Below are positions 31,901-43,600 of a DNA stretch of 64,000 nt, piece by piece. The stretch is from Piliocolobus tephrosceles (Eukaryota; Chordata; Mammalia; Primates; Cercopithecidae), in the NCBI RefSeq assembly GCF_002776525.5, contig NC_045439.1, forward strand, positions 157,410,887 to 157,474,886, in the 5' to 3' direction. Within the stretch, counting starts at the first letter, position 1. Each line of letters starts with the position of its first letter. The notes under the pieces are model-generated. The model ran no database searches. It was not told the DNA's origin and worked only from the letters and a program-made list of their open reading frames with translations. Position numbers and translations under genes: made by a program.

Positions 31901-34900
31901 AAGCCATTTCAGTCCTGTAAATAATTAGGTGCAATTGGTTGCTGAGACTGACTTTCCCAGACCAGTGGAGAAAGGCCCCGGCCCTGAGGGGCTCTGGGAA
32001 CTTAGGGGACAGCACCTTATGGACACCCCTACTCAGGGAGGATCAGTGAATTGATGCTTCTGGGCTTGGAACATTCTCCGCCATCTGGGCCTTTCTGTAT
32101 GCATAGAGGGGACAGTGGGAACTGCGGGACAGAGGGTGGTCTGCACGCCCTCCCTGGACTCCGTGAGGCCCATCTGGGTCCCCTGAGTCCAGACCAGCCC
32201 CCCAAGAAGCTCACAGTCTGGTAGGAAGCCGAGGAGGCAAACGAACAGGAACAGCCCTAAATAACTGCACAGTGCCCAGGCTGCCAGGAGAGTGTGTGGG
32301 CAGAGAAGGCTCCCAGAGCAGAAAAAGGATGCTCAGGGATGTATTCCAGGCCAGGGAGCAGCGTGTGCGGGGGCCGTGCTGAACGGCGCATTCTGCAAAA
32401 TGCAGCGTCTGGCTGGAGGGCCACTCCGCACTCCCCGGCCCAGCTCTGAGTCCAAGTCACCCAGGGATGAGCTTCTGGCTCTTCCCCGAGATGGGACGTC
32501 ATGGCCCCAGGTGTGGCTGGCAGAGGACCTGCAGGCTAGGGAAGAGGGCATGAAGTTGGCAGGTTAGAAGTGGCTGGGGAAGCACGCGCAGGTCACCTCT
32601 CTGAGGCAGTTGTCTCTTCTGTGAAGTTGAGACCGGTGGGGGAGATAAATGCCAAGCACTGCAGATGCAGAGATCCCTGGGGAAATCGAGTGACTGGAAT
32701 CTCCTCTAGGAATGGGGGGTTTCTCCGGGGGGGGAGCAGTTCCAGGCATGGAGGGGGCTGAGGGACACAGCAGGACACACTCCAGACCATCCCAGGAGGC
32801 CTGAAGGTGACCTCAGCCCCCTTAGCTGCCGTGTGTGTCCCTCTGGCCCTGGCCCAAAAACGAGATGGTGCATGCCTGTTTCTAGACCTCTAGACCCCAT
32901 GTGGGGTCCCTGGGCTCTCTCTGCCAGGGACAAGCAAGGGGGCACCTTGTTCCCTTTACAACTCCCACAGTCTAGCGAGAGTTGGAGCTCACTGAGTGCC
33001 ACATGCCATTAGGACCTAGGTGGGAGATGGGGGTGTCAAGGAGGGGAAGGGGACTATGGAGAAATGAATGAAAGGGGACTAAGCTGGCTGGACGTGCCAA
33101 GCAGTGAGTGTCTGAGCAGGGGCTGAGCCCACCCCCTTGAACCTCAGACGGGGCCACTGGGGCCCGGTGAGGCCCAAAATTGTCCCCAGAACCTCGGAGT
33201 GCCTACAGGGTGCTGTGAGAGGCAGCACTGAGCTGAAAGGAGCGTAATCTCTAAGCAGGTGTAACTTAAAATAGAGCCTGATAGCTCAATGACAGATGCT
33301 TAATTTCTCACAATATTTCTGTCATTATGCTGGGACAGATATTCTTGGTTTGTTCAAGAACAAGGTCTTTTTTTTTATTATTATTATTGAGTCATTATAC
33401 AGCATAAAAGAGACCACACCCCGAACAAGATTGGGACAGCACTGGGCCCCTGAGCCAAGCCAAGAGGAATCACCCCGCCCACACAGCCACCCTGCCCACA
33501 GAGCCTTCTGGTCCCAGAGCCCCGAGCCACACCCAAGCCAGCCTGGCTGGAAGAGGGGCTTCAGGGCCTGATTCCACTTGGGAGTGGGTGAGGGGAGGTG
33601 ACCTCAGGCTCCTTTAAAGCCTTGCCTCTCAACTCCTCACTCCCAAATCCCTCCAAAAGAGAGAAAATGACTCCTATCAAGATTAGAGATCACGCACCAG
33701 AGATCATGCATGTGAAAAGTGACAGGAACACAAATTCACGCGATGGGGGTCTCAGACTTTTGTCCACCACCACCTGAGAGTGATAAGGCCCAAGAGGGCT
33801 CCCTGCAGAGCTGCCTGTATGAGATGTTGCTCTGCCTTAAAACGTCATGGGGATGCTGTGTGGTATTCAGCATACTCCTGCGTTTGCTTTCACTGGTTTT
33901 TAAAAGGCGTTTTCAAGCACTCACCATTGCCTCTGGAGTGTGGCTCACCCTCCCTGCCCACCCCAGAACACAGTTTGAGAACTAAGCTATTGAAGACGGA
34001 CCCTTCCCCAAGCCCCAAGCCTAGCCCGTCTCCATTTCGAGCCCGGCTGAGGGATGTGACCATAGCCCCATAGCACTAGTGTGAGTGGGAGCCTGGGGCC
34101 AGCCTGGCTTGCACACCACCCCCCAGCCATGCACAGCCTGGAGTGGGAGGGCACCGCCTGAGAACCTGCAGGAGGAAGACCATCGGGGATGTCTCCAGAA
34201 ACTGGCAGACATACAGACAGCGACCCTTCCCCTCGGTAAGGCCCTGAATAGCCTTGCTAGTTCCTTCCCCCTGTATAGCCTACAAGGCCAGTCTCACCAG
34301 GGAAAATGGGATGCTGCATCCCAGGCCCATGGGGACAGAGGAGGGCTGCCCACTGGGCCTGGCTGGGCTGGCTGGGGTGGCTGCACCCAAGCGTCAGAGT
34401 TCATCTTTGGCCTTTCTCTGCAGGGTCAGTCCTGGGAGGTGCTGGCCACCACGGTCACAGTCCAACCAGCTCAGCTAGTGATGTCCAGAGTGAGGTAGTG
34501 AGGTTGCCTTCATGCCATGGGACAAGGCCAGTGATCAGGGTGGTGCCTTCCTGGGAAGCTGCTCTCTGTTGGAGAGACAGCCATGATAGAATGACTTTGC
34601 AAACAGTTTGCAAGCTGGAAGGGCTGGGGTGGGGTTGGGGTGGAGGTGGGGGCAAGGGTGCTTACAAAGCAATGAGCAGCACCTGGTGGGGACTCACACC
34701 TGTGTTCCTGCAGAGGGCACCTGTGGGCAGCTTGGCCAAATTGCCCCGAGAGGCCAAGCAGCTTTCCTGCCCAATGAAATGCAATCTGCTTTCTTCCTTT
34801 TCTCTAGTCATTATCTATTTATCTGAAAGATGCTTTTATGATAGAAATTCAGGGCTGCACATAGGCGTCTCTAATGAGGGCATTTGGGAGCAGAGAAGGG

Positions 34901-35286
34901 GACCAGGCACCTCCCCTGGGCACGCTGGGGGAGGCTGACAGCCTTCACACTTTGCAGAGCCCTCTGCCTGCTTAAAAGCTCCTCCCAGCCTTTCTCAATT
35001 TCTCCTCCAAGGCATCACCATGCAATGGTGTGCAGATCAGATCCTACTTTTACAGGTGAGGTGGCTGAGGCCTCCATTCCTCAGGTTACAGAGGCACCTG
35101 CCCGGAGGGAGCCCTGCTGGTGGCCTGCATCCTCTCCCTGGGCTCTGGCGCAGCTCACAGTCTGAAAATTACAACTCCCTGTTGTTGCTATGGTGACTGG
35201 TTGTGTTATTCTATCCTACAGAGCTGTGTGCCCCACCTTACCCAAGACGGTCTGTTTTTGCAGGAGAAAGTCTCTATCGCCAAGTC
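28967..35286. other. 6.3 kb mainly non-repetitive GC-rich DNA
   Basis: No supported gene. Long overlapping frames (208 codons minus at 30036-30662; 242 codons minus at 31041-31769; 210 codons plus at 34306-34938) have no recognisable domains and look compositional. A short L1-like trace lies near 29600-29660 and MIR traces near 32590-32690 (+) and 35030-35100 (-). AT-rich non-repetitive islands at about 30740-30930 and 31690-31960 are discussed as findings. Confidence 0.5.
34621..34651 (+). other. Predicted G-quadruplex motif
   Basis: Five G-runs (GGG, GGGG, GGGG, GGGG, GGGGG) separated by loops of 2, 1, 2 and 7 bases on the + strand fit the classic G4 pattern. Confidence 0.7.
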
Positions 35287-35359
35287 CGTGTGTGTGCGCG
35301 CGTGCGCGCGTTTGAAAGAGAGAGAGAGGAGAGAGAGAGAAGAAAGAGGGAGAGAGAAA
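35287..35359. repeat. Z-DNA-prone tract next to a polypurine tract
   Basis: 35287-35310 is a perfect 24-bp pyrimidine-purine alternation (GTGTGT then GCGCGC types). After three Ts and a G boundary, 35314-35359 is 46 consecutive purines, mostly (GA)n. The first favours left-handed DNA, the second triplex or H-DNA. Confidence 0.9.
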
Positions 35360-35599
35360 TGGGCCCTGCACACTGCCCTTCCTGCCACCCCCACCTTTTC
35401 CCTGGGCCCAGTGGACCTTCTGTCCCTGCCCAGGAGCCTGCCTGGGTCCCCAAGATACTGGCCCCATTCGTTTCATGGGACACCGACTCTGGGCCACAGG
35501 CACTGGCTGTGCAGGGGGCCTTCCCTTGTGCCTCCTTGTGAGGTCAGATCCCTGTGTCGGTGCACAAAGGGCACCCCGTTCTTGTCTCGTCTGCAGACT

Positions 35600-35850
35600 A
35601 CTCTGTGACATGGATGGACAGACCATGATCTATTTAGCCAGGCTCTCTAGATGGACAGTTGGACTGTTTCCAATCTCTGGTTGTCACAAACAAATCTGTG
35701 AAAAATAACCTTGAACATATGTCATTTTGCACATGTGAAAATATGTGTAGAATAAACTCCTAGAAGTAGCGTTAATGGGAAATTAGTATATGCATTTCTA
35801 AGATTGGAAATTTTTGCAAATTGCTGTTCGTTGATATCAGCCATTGTGAG
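35600..35850 (-). mobile_element. L1M 3' UTR fragment, antisense
   Basis: ATGTGTAGAATAAACTCCTAG, AAGTAGCGTTAATGGGAAAT and TATGCATTTCTAAGATTGG...GCAAATTGC follow the antisense 3' region of old L1 elements (AGGATAAATTCCTAGAAGTG-like). Confidence 0.65.
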
Positions 35851-35854
35851 CCCA

Positions 35855-36000
35855 GTACATGCTGAAAACGGAACTCAACATTTTATCTGGATTATTTTAT
35901 TTCATCTCACCATGGCCCTAAAATGGAGGTTATTCCGATGCTGGTTTTACAGATAAACACACAGATGCTCAGAAAAACTCAGCAACATGCCAAATCGCCA
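35855..36000 (-). mobile_element. MIR SINE, antisense
   Basis: CTGGATTATTTTATTTCATC, then GGTTTTACAGATAAACACAC and TGCTCAGAAAAACTCAGCAA, mirror the antisense MIR consensus (TTTACAGATGAGGAAACTGAG). Confidence 0.7.
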
Positions 36001-37089
36001 TCTGGGCTGGTGGGGTGGGGTCGGGATGGACCCTGAGTCTTCAGGCCCTTGTCAGGCCCTTTCCGAAGGACAAGCAGGCCCAGCCCTGGGGCACCTGCCC
36101 CGCCCAGGGGGCCTGGACCCTTGACCTGTTCTCCAAGCCCCATTCAAGCATGCAAGGCTTGTGTGCCAGGAGCCCACGGACGGGCCCTTCTCACACCAGC
36201 CAGGCTCTCCTGGATCCAGTCACCAGCCACGCCACTGGGGCCTTAGGATGCACAGACCTTCTGCCCCCAAGGCTCTCCCCCATGAGACGCTGTCCTCAGC
36301 CGGGCTGGCTTGCCCGAACTTGGGAGCTTGGCTTGCTCGGAGGGGTCTCCCCGCCCAGCCCTCTCCCAGCTCCCTGGTCTCCTTCTTCCAGGCCAGCTGG
36401 ACACTTTGGGATGATGTCCTCTGGCCTCTGCATCTTTCCTCGGGTCTGGTCAACTCCTGCTCAGACTGTGAGTTCTGAGAATCAGGGCCTGCGTCCCGGG
36501 CCCAGCGTGATGCTCACCAAGCCGGGTGCAGGAAAGGACAATGGGAGAGGCAGGGCAGGCCCAGGGAAGCTAGGAGCCGCCGCCTTTCCCAGGAGGGCCC
36601 TGGCTTCCTCTGAAAGCGGTTAGCATGCAGGGGAGCGCGCCGGTCCCTGCCTGTATTTGCATGACAAAAGGGCCTGCCCAACGGCTCGCGGCGGCTTTGT
36701 TGAGAGCTGCAGCCTCGCTCAGGCTGAGCCTTGGGAATTGTTCCCCGACAGGGGTAGTTCCTGGGCTCCACAGCTACCCCGGCCGACAAAAGCCACATTG
36801 TGGGGCTGACGGCAGCTGCCAGCACCTGCTCCCTGCACCGCCGCTGCCTCGAGGCTCTGCACGGCACCTGATGCCTTTGCTAGGGACACAGCCAGGGGCA
36901 GACGCGGAGGCCCTGGGCATCATCCAGAACACATCGTGAGGGGTGGGGTGGGTGGTGGGAGAACCTTGCCTGGTTCCCAAAGGGCCTGGGGAGATGCCCC
37001 GGGGCTGGCCAGTGGCAAGGTGAGGACTCCAAAGTCACCAGTGTAGGCTGGAAGAGAGAAGAAAACCATAAACCCCACGTGTGCGGCGC

Positions 37090-37225
37090 CCACGCTGCAG
37101 TGTTGCGTTATTTGATGCTTCGCTCACAACAGGTGTTTTTCTTACTCTTCAAATGGGGAAACAGGATCAGAGAGGTTCACTAGCCAGCCCAGCATCACAC
37201 AGCAGTGCCCAGGTTTGAAGGGCCC
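37090..37225 (-). mobile_element. MIR SINE, antisense
   Basis: CTTCAAATGGGGAAACAGGA, CAGAGAGGTTCACTAGCC and CATCACACAGCAGTGCCCAG reproduce the antisense MIR order. Confidence 0.7.
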
Positions 37226-39045
37226 AGCCCCTCGGGGCATGCTCCTCACAGCGGTCCCAGAGTTTCCCCTGGCCCTTTCCCCTTTCCCTTCTGAGCTTCT
37301 CAGTACTTTCTCTGTCTCCTCAATGGCCTCGCCACAGCATCCAGCTGCCTCGGCAGCAAGCACAGGGCCCTCTGCCCTCGCCGCGCCCCTGGGGTGCCTG
37401 CCGTCAGCGGCATCCCCTTCCTTGTGGAGCACTGCCCTCTTCCTCGCTGGTCCTGGGAGGTGTGTCCATTACACACCGCTCCCTTGTGTCGTTTATGGAT
37501 CCACAAACTCCTGTTAGCCTGCCGAGCCCCTGTGCACTCCTCCTCTTCCCCAGAAGCCCCTCCTGAGCCCGGCTGCCTTCTCTCCATGCATGGTCCTGTG
37601 TCCCGGCTGTGAGAACCTGCATTTTGGCACCTGGTACCTAGCCCAGAAGCTCTACCTTAGTGCCCGCAATAAGCCAGCACTCATGGAACTAAATTAACTT
37701 CACAACTGTATTCCAAATGCAAATGTCCTCGCTACTCTGATTCACAGGAGAAAGGCTTAACTAGTGCTTGCCTGTGGCTCACCTGAAGGGGCTAGGGTGG
37801 TGCCAGCCGCAGATGCAAAGGCCTCCGCACACCCGCAGGCAGCGGCCCTTCCTGAGGCCTTGACAGAGACAGGAACTGTGTAGGAAAAGCTGTGGTGAGG
37901 GCCATCCCCTCCAGATAGCAGAGCAGGGAAGGGCCGTCACCACTGAGTCACCCTGGGGTGGGAAGGCTCTGCTGCAAACCTGGAAACAGCGTGAGGCGAG
38001 GGGCCCTCAAAGCCACCGCCTGCTCACAGCCCCCCTGAGTCCAGGGAAGGCTCCCTCCTTCTTTCTCCTGGGGATCTCCTGCTGGGACTCCCCAAAGTCC
38101 AAAACCAACCAGAGGGAGGTCAAAGGAGTCCATGATGCACCCAGTGGACTGGGGTAGAGGTGTGTCCTCTGAGGAGCCAGGAGCACAGCCCCCGGGGGAA
38201 AGCTTGGCCCAGCTGGAGGTGACACCATGACTGGAAGACAGGGCCGTGGGAAGGATCAACACGCAGCAGGTGCAGAAGCCAGAGCTCAGGAGGAGAAAGA
38301 CCCCACAGCCTCGACAAGAAAGGGAGGTGTGGGGAAGACCCCAAGGAGAGGCTGCAGGTGGGCTTGGCCCGCAGGAGAGCTATGGGCGGGACCTCAGTGT
38401 CACAGCCCAGGAGGAGCTGAGCCCTTGCCTGGGCCCCACCCTCCCCGGCCTGCACCCCTGCTGCACAACTATTCAGCTTGTGGGGGAAGACAGAGCCAGC
38501 TGCAGGCTGCGGGAAAAAGGACCTGTGCTTGCCCTCCTTTTAGGTCCCAGGGACTCCCCCATCACACCTGCGAGGAAGTTCCTGGGGGTCAGAGCCGCCT
38601 TGATCAAGCTTACGGTGAGCTTGAAAACCTTCAGACACACAGGCTAACCATCCTCATCAGGAAACCCTGGGAGATCTCAGAGAGGCAGAAGGGAGATGTG
38701 GAATTAGAAAATTTCATCCTCTGCTCCCCCTCTACTGGGAAAGCGAAAACCCACTCCTCAGAGCACGGGCATTTGCTGGGCACCCAATTAAACCTCAAAG
38801 GGCACTTGGAATTTGAATGAGTTCCCCAAATTGTCCCAAGTTATCCAACTGAATCAGAATTCAGGGTCTGTAATAAGACCCCGGGGGTGGCCCACACTGG
38901 ATGGGCTGATCCAATGGCCGTGCCCAGCCCGTCTCTCGTGCTGCCTCCCCTACAAGAGCTGCCAGGTCACAAACTTGCTTCCCCCATCTCCCTCAGTGCT
39001 GGCGGGGCCAAGCACCCTGTGGCCAGTAAAGTGGAAAAGTAAAGA

Positions 39046-39070
39046 CTTTTCCAGAAGTCTTCTGGAAAAG
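39046..39070. repeat. 11-bp inverted repeat with HSE-like cores
   Basis: Arms CTTTTCCAGAA (39046-39056) and TTCTGGAAAAG (39060-39070) are perfect complements around a GTC spacer. Each arm contains TTCNNGAA, the unit of a heat-shock element; the two units are separated by 3 bases instead of the canonical 2. Confidence 0.75.
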
Positions 39071-39423
39071 CATCTTCTTCTTAAGGAGGGCACAGGTCGC
39101 TGGCTTCTACCAGCCTCCCCAGGCTTCTGACTCCAGTTGCAGACCTGGAGCAGTGGCAGATGTCTCTGGAGCAGAAAGCCAACACTTTAAGGATGGTAGA
39201 GGAGCCGGGTCCCTGTGGGCACCCTTGAGCCACTTCCTGGGAAGTGCCCACCTGCCAACCTCTTATGACGGGAGACCCCTGTTTTTTTAACCGGCTGTTG
39301 ACTGATCTAACAGATGAACAGACTCCAACGTAGGCCCCAGGCGTGGCTTTGTGTGGCCCACTGTGTCTCTCACAGCAGGTTTCCCTCCTGTGCAGTGGGC
39401 CTGATTCCTGCATCATGGAGTGT

Positions 39424-40063
39424 CTTATCAGCTCAGGAGGCTATCACAAAATAGCACAGACTGGGTGGCTTATTTCTCACAGTTCTGGAGGCTGGGAAGT
39501 CCAAGATCCGGGTGCCAGTAGCGGGCTTTCTCCCTGGTGTGGAGATGGCTGTCTTCCTTCTGTTTCTGCACATGGTGGAGATGTTCTCTCTCTCTCTTCT
39601 CTCTCCTCTCTCTCTTCTTAAAAAGTCACAAATCCAGCTGGGTGCCGTGACTCAGGCCTGTAATCCCAGCACTTTGGGACACCGAGGTGGACGGATCACC
39701 AGAGGTCAGGAGTTCGAGACCAGCCTGGCCAACATGGTGAAACCCCAACTCTACTAAAATCACAAAAATTAGCCGGGTGTGGTGGTGAGCACCTGCAGTC
39801 CCAGCTACGTGGGAGGCTGAGGCAGGAGAATCGCTTGAACCCAGGAGGTAGAGGTTTCATTGAGCTGTGATTGTGCCACTGCACTCCAGCCTGGGTGACA
39901 GAGCGAGACTCCATCTCAAAACAAAAAGGTTACTAATCCTATCGTGGAGGCTCCCCACTTATGACCTAATCGCCTCCCAAAGGCCACACTTCTTCCTACC
40001 ATCGTGTTGGGGGTTGGGCCTCAACATATAAATTTGGGGATGTGGGGACTAAATTCAGTCTGT
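39424..40063 (-). mobile_element. MLT1 (ERVL-MaLR) LTR, antisense, split by an Alu
   Basis: ACAGACTGGGTGGCTTATTT, CACAGTTCTGGAGGCTGGGA and, after the Alu, TTATGACCTAATCGCCTCCC and GGGTTGGGCCTCAACATA are antisense MLT1 landmarks. It includes a (CT)-rich stretch near 39580-39618. Confidence 0.85.
39636..39922 (+). mobile_element. Alu SINE, sense
   Basis: Starts GCTGGGTGCCGTGACTCAGG and ends with a short A-rich tail; inserted in the MLT1. Similar flanks AAAAAGTCACAAATCC and AAAAAGGTTACTAATCC mark a diverged target duplication. Confidence 0.96.
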
Positions 40064-40250
40064 GGAGATCAGACAGGAGACCGAGAAGCGTGAGTGCTTG
40101 GTGTCATGATGGGTGGATAAATGTAGATGATTTCCTAGTAATCACCAATTTCTTCCAGACATAACCCCCTGCCTTCTGGATAGCACATTGGGGGAAGACG
40201 AGGAGTACTCTTTTTTTTTTTTTTGTCTTATCTCTAAGAAAGGATGGGAT

Positions 40251-40541
40251 GGGGTGGGCGCAGTGGCTCATACCTGTAATCCCAGCACTGGCTGAGGCTG
40301 AGGCAGGTGGATCACGAGGTCAGGAGATCAAGATCATCCTGGCTAACACAGTGAAACTCCGTGTCTACCAAAAATACAAAAAAATTAGCCAGATGTGGTG
40401 GTGGGCGCCTATAGTCCCAGTTACTCAGGAGGCTGAGGCAGAAGAATGGAGTGAACCCGGGAGCTGGAGCTTGCAGTGAGCCGAGATTGTGCCACTGCAC
40501 TCCAGTCTGGGTGACAGAGCAAGACTCCAAACAAAAAAAAA
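40251..40541 (+). mobile_element. Alu SINE, AluY-like, sense
   Basis: Starts near GGTGGGCGCAGTGGCTCAT. The phrases GATCACGAGGTCAGGAGATC and GGAGCTTGCAGTGAGCCGAG suggest an AluY-type copy. The A-tail continues into a GGAA repeat. Confidence 0.95.
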
Positions 40542-40581
40542 AAGGGAAGGAAGGAAGGAAGGAAGGGAGGAAGGGAGGAAG
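40542..40581. repeat. (GGAA)n microsatellite at an Alu tail
   Basis: About ten GGAA/GGGA units directly after the A-tail of the preceding Alu. (GGAA)n tracts can bind ETS factors in some contexts, but this one is short. Confidence 0.85.
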
Positions 40582-40656
40582 GGCCTGAGAACAGCCGCAT
40601 GGCCTAGGGTCGCTGAGAGTGGGACTGGAGGTCTGTGGTCTCAGAAGCAAACTTCT

Positions 40657-43600
40657 GTTTTTTTTTTTTTATTATTATACTTTACATTCTAGGGTACATG
40701 TGCACAACGTGCAGGTTTGTTACATATGTATACATGTGCCATGTTGGTGTGCTGCTCCCATTAACTTGTCATTTACATTACGTATATCTCCTAATGCTGT
40801 CCCTCCCCCCTCCCCCCACCCACAACAGGCCCCAGTGTGTGATGTTCCCTTTCCTGTGTCCAAGTGTTCTCATTGTTCAATTCCCACCTATGAGTGAGAA
40901 CATGCGGTGTTTGGTTTTTTGTCCTTGCGATAGTTTGCTGAGAATGATGGTTTCTAGCTTCATCCATGTCCCTACAAAGGACATGAACTCATCCTTTCAT
41001 ATGGCTGCATAGTATTCCATGGTGTATATGTGCCACATTTTCTTAATCCAGTCTATCATTGATGGACATTCGGGTTGGTTCCAAGTCTTTGCTATCGTGA
41101 ATAGTGCTGCAATAAACATACGTGTGCATGTCTTTATAGCAGCATGATTTATAATCCTTTGGGCATATACCCAGTAATGGGATGGCTGGGTCAAATGGTA
41201 TTTCTAGTTCTAGATCCTTGAGGAATCGCCACACTTTCTTCCACAATGGTTGAACTAGTTTACAGTCCCACCAACAGTGTAAAAGTGTTCGTATTTCTCC
41301 ACATCCTCTGCAGCACCTGTTGTTTCCTGACTTTTTAATGATCACCATTCTAATTGGTGTGAGATGGTATCTCATTGTGGTTTTGATTTGCATTTCTCTG
41401 ATGGCCAGTGATGATGAGCATTTTTTCATGTGTCTGTTGGCTTCATAAATGTCTTCTTTTGAGATGTGTCTGTTCATATCCTTCATCAACTTTTTGATGG
41501 GGTTGTTTTTTCTTGTAAATTTGTTTGAGTTCTTTGTAGATTCTGAATATTAGCCCTTTGTCAGATGAGTAGATTGCAAAAATTTTCTCCCATTCTCTAG
41601 GTTGCCTGTTCACTCTGATCATAGTTTCTTTTGCTGTGCAGAAGTTCTTTAGTTTAATTAGATCCCATTTGTCAATTTTGGCTTTTGTTGCCATTGCCTT
41701 TGGTGTTTTAGACACAAGTCTTTGCTCATGTCTATGTCGTGAATGGTATTGCCTAGGTTTTCTTCTAGGGTTTTTATGGTTTTAGGTCTAACGTTTAAGT
41801 CTTTAATCCATCTTGAATTAATTTTTGTATAAGGTGTAAGGAAGGGATCCAGTTTCAGTTTTCTACATATGGCTAGCCAGTTTTCCCAGTACCATTTATT
41901 AAATAGGGAATCCTTTCCCTATTTCTTGTTTTTGTCAGGTTTGTCAAAAATCAGATGTTTGTGGATGTGTGGTATTACTTCTGAGGGCTCTGTTCTGTTC
42001 CATTGGTCTATATCTCTGTTTTGGTATCAGTACCATGCTGTTTTGGTTACTGTAGCCGTGTAGTATAGTTTGAAGTCAGGTAGCATGATGCCTCCAGCTT
42101 TGTTCTTTTTGCTTAGGATTGACTTGGCAATGCGGGCTCTTTTTTGGTTCCAAGTGAACTTTAAAGTAGTTTTTTTCAATTATGTGAAGAAAGTCATTGG
42201 TAACTTGATGGGGATGGCATTGAATCTATAAATTACCTTGGGCAGTACGGCCATTTTCATGATATTCGTTCTTCCTATCCATGAGCATGGAAAGTTCTTC
42301 CATTTGTTTGTGTCCTCTTTTATTTCATTGAGCAGTGGTTTGTAGTTCTCCTTGAAGAGGTCCTTCACATCCCTTGTAAGTTGGATTCCTAGGTATTTTA
42401 TTCTCATTGAAGCAATTGTGAATGGGAGTTCACTCATGATTTGGCTGTTATTGGTGTATAAGAATGCTTGTGATTTTTGCACGCTAATTTTGTATCCTGA
42501 GACTTTGCTAAGATGATGGGGTTTTCTAAATATACAATCATGTCATCTGCAAACAGGGACAATTTTACTTCCTCTTTTCCTAATTGAATACCCTTTATTT
42601 CTTTCTCCTGACTGACTGACCTAGCCAGAACTTCCAACACCATGTTGAATAGGAGTGGTGAGAGAGGGCATCCCTGTCTTATGCCAGTTTTCAAAGGGAA
42701 TGCTTCCAGTTTTTGCCCATTCAGTATGATATTGGCTGTAGGTTTGTCATAAATAGCTCTTATTATTTTGAGATACATCCCGTCAATACCTAATTTATTG
42801 AGAGTTTTTAGCATGAAAGGCTGTTGAATTTTGTCAAAGGCCTTTTCTGCATCTATTGAGATAATCATGTGGTTTTTGTCTTTGGTTCTGTTTATATGCT
42901 AGATTACGTTTATTGATTTGTGTATGTTGAACCAGCCTTGTATCCCAGGGATGAAGCCCACTTGATCAGGGTGCATAAGCTTTTCGATGTGCTGCTGGAT
43001 TCGGTTTGCCAGTGTTTTATTGAGGATTTTTGCAACGATGTTCATCAGGGATATTGGTCTAAAATTCTTTTTTGTTGTGTCTCTGCCAGGCTTTGGTATC
43101 AGGATGATGTTGGCCTCATAAAATGAGTTAAGGAGGATTCCCTCTTTTTCTATTGGTTGTAATAGTTTCAGAAGGAATAGCACCAGCTCCTCCTTGTACC
43201 TCTGGTAGAATTCACCTGTGAATCTGTCTGGTCCTGAACTTTTTTTGGTTGGTAGGCTATTAATTATTGCCTCAATTTCAGAGCCTGGTATTGGTCTATT
43301 CAGAGATTCAACTTCTTCCTGGTTTAGTCTTGGGAGGGTGTGTGCGTCCAGGAATTTCTCCATTTCTTCTAGATTTTCTAGTTTATTTGCGTAGAGGTGT
43401 TGATATTATTCTCTGATGGTAGTTTGTATTTCTGTGGGATCAGTGGTCATATCCCCTTTATCATTTTTTGTTGCGTCTATTTGATTTTTCTCTCTTTTCT
43501 TCTTTATTAGTCTTGCTAGCAGTCTATCAATTTTGTTGATCTTTTCAAAAAACCAGCTCCGAGATTCATTGATTTTTTGAAGGGTTTTTTGTGTCTCTAT

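Larger units (their letters stand above)
36001..39423. other. Non-repetitive GC-rich DNA
   Basis: About 3.4 kb with a MIR at 37090-37225, a CpG-bearing octamer-containing segment at about 36620-36950 and an inverted repeat at 39046-39070. Open frames up to 202 codons (36015-36623) lack known motifs and are not called. Confidence 0.5.

Noticed and set aside
34306..34938. 210-codon plus-strand frame
   Set aside because: Includes a G-quadruplex run translated as Gly repeats, and no domain or splice evidence.
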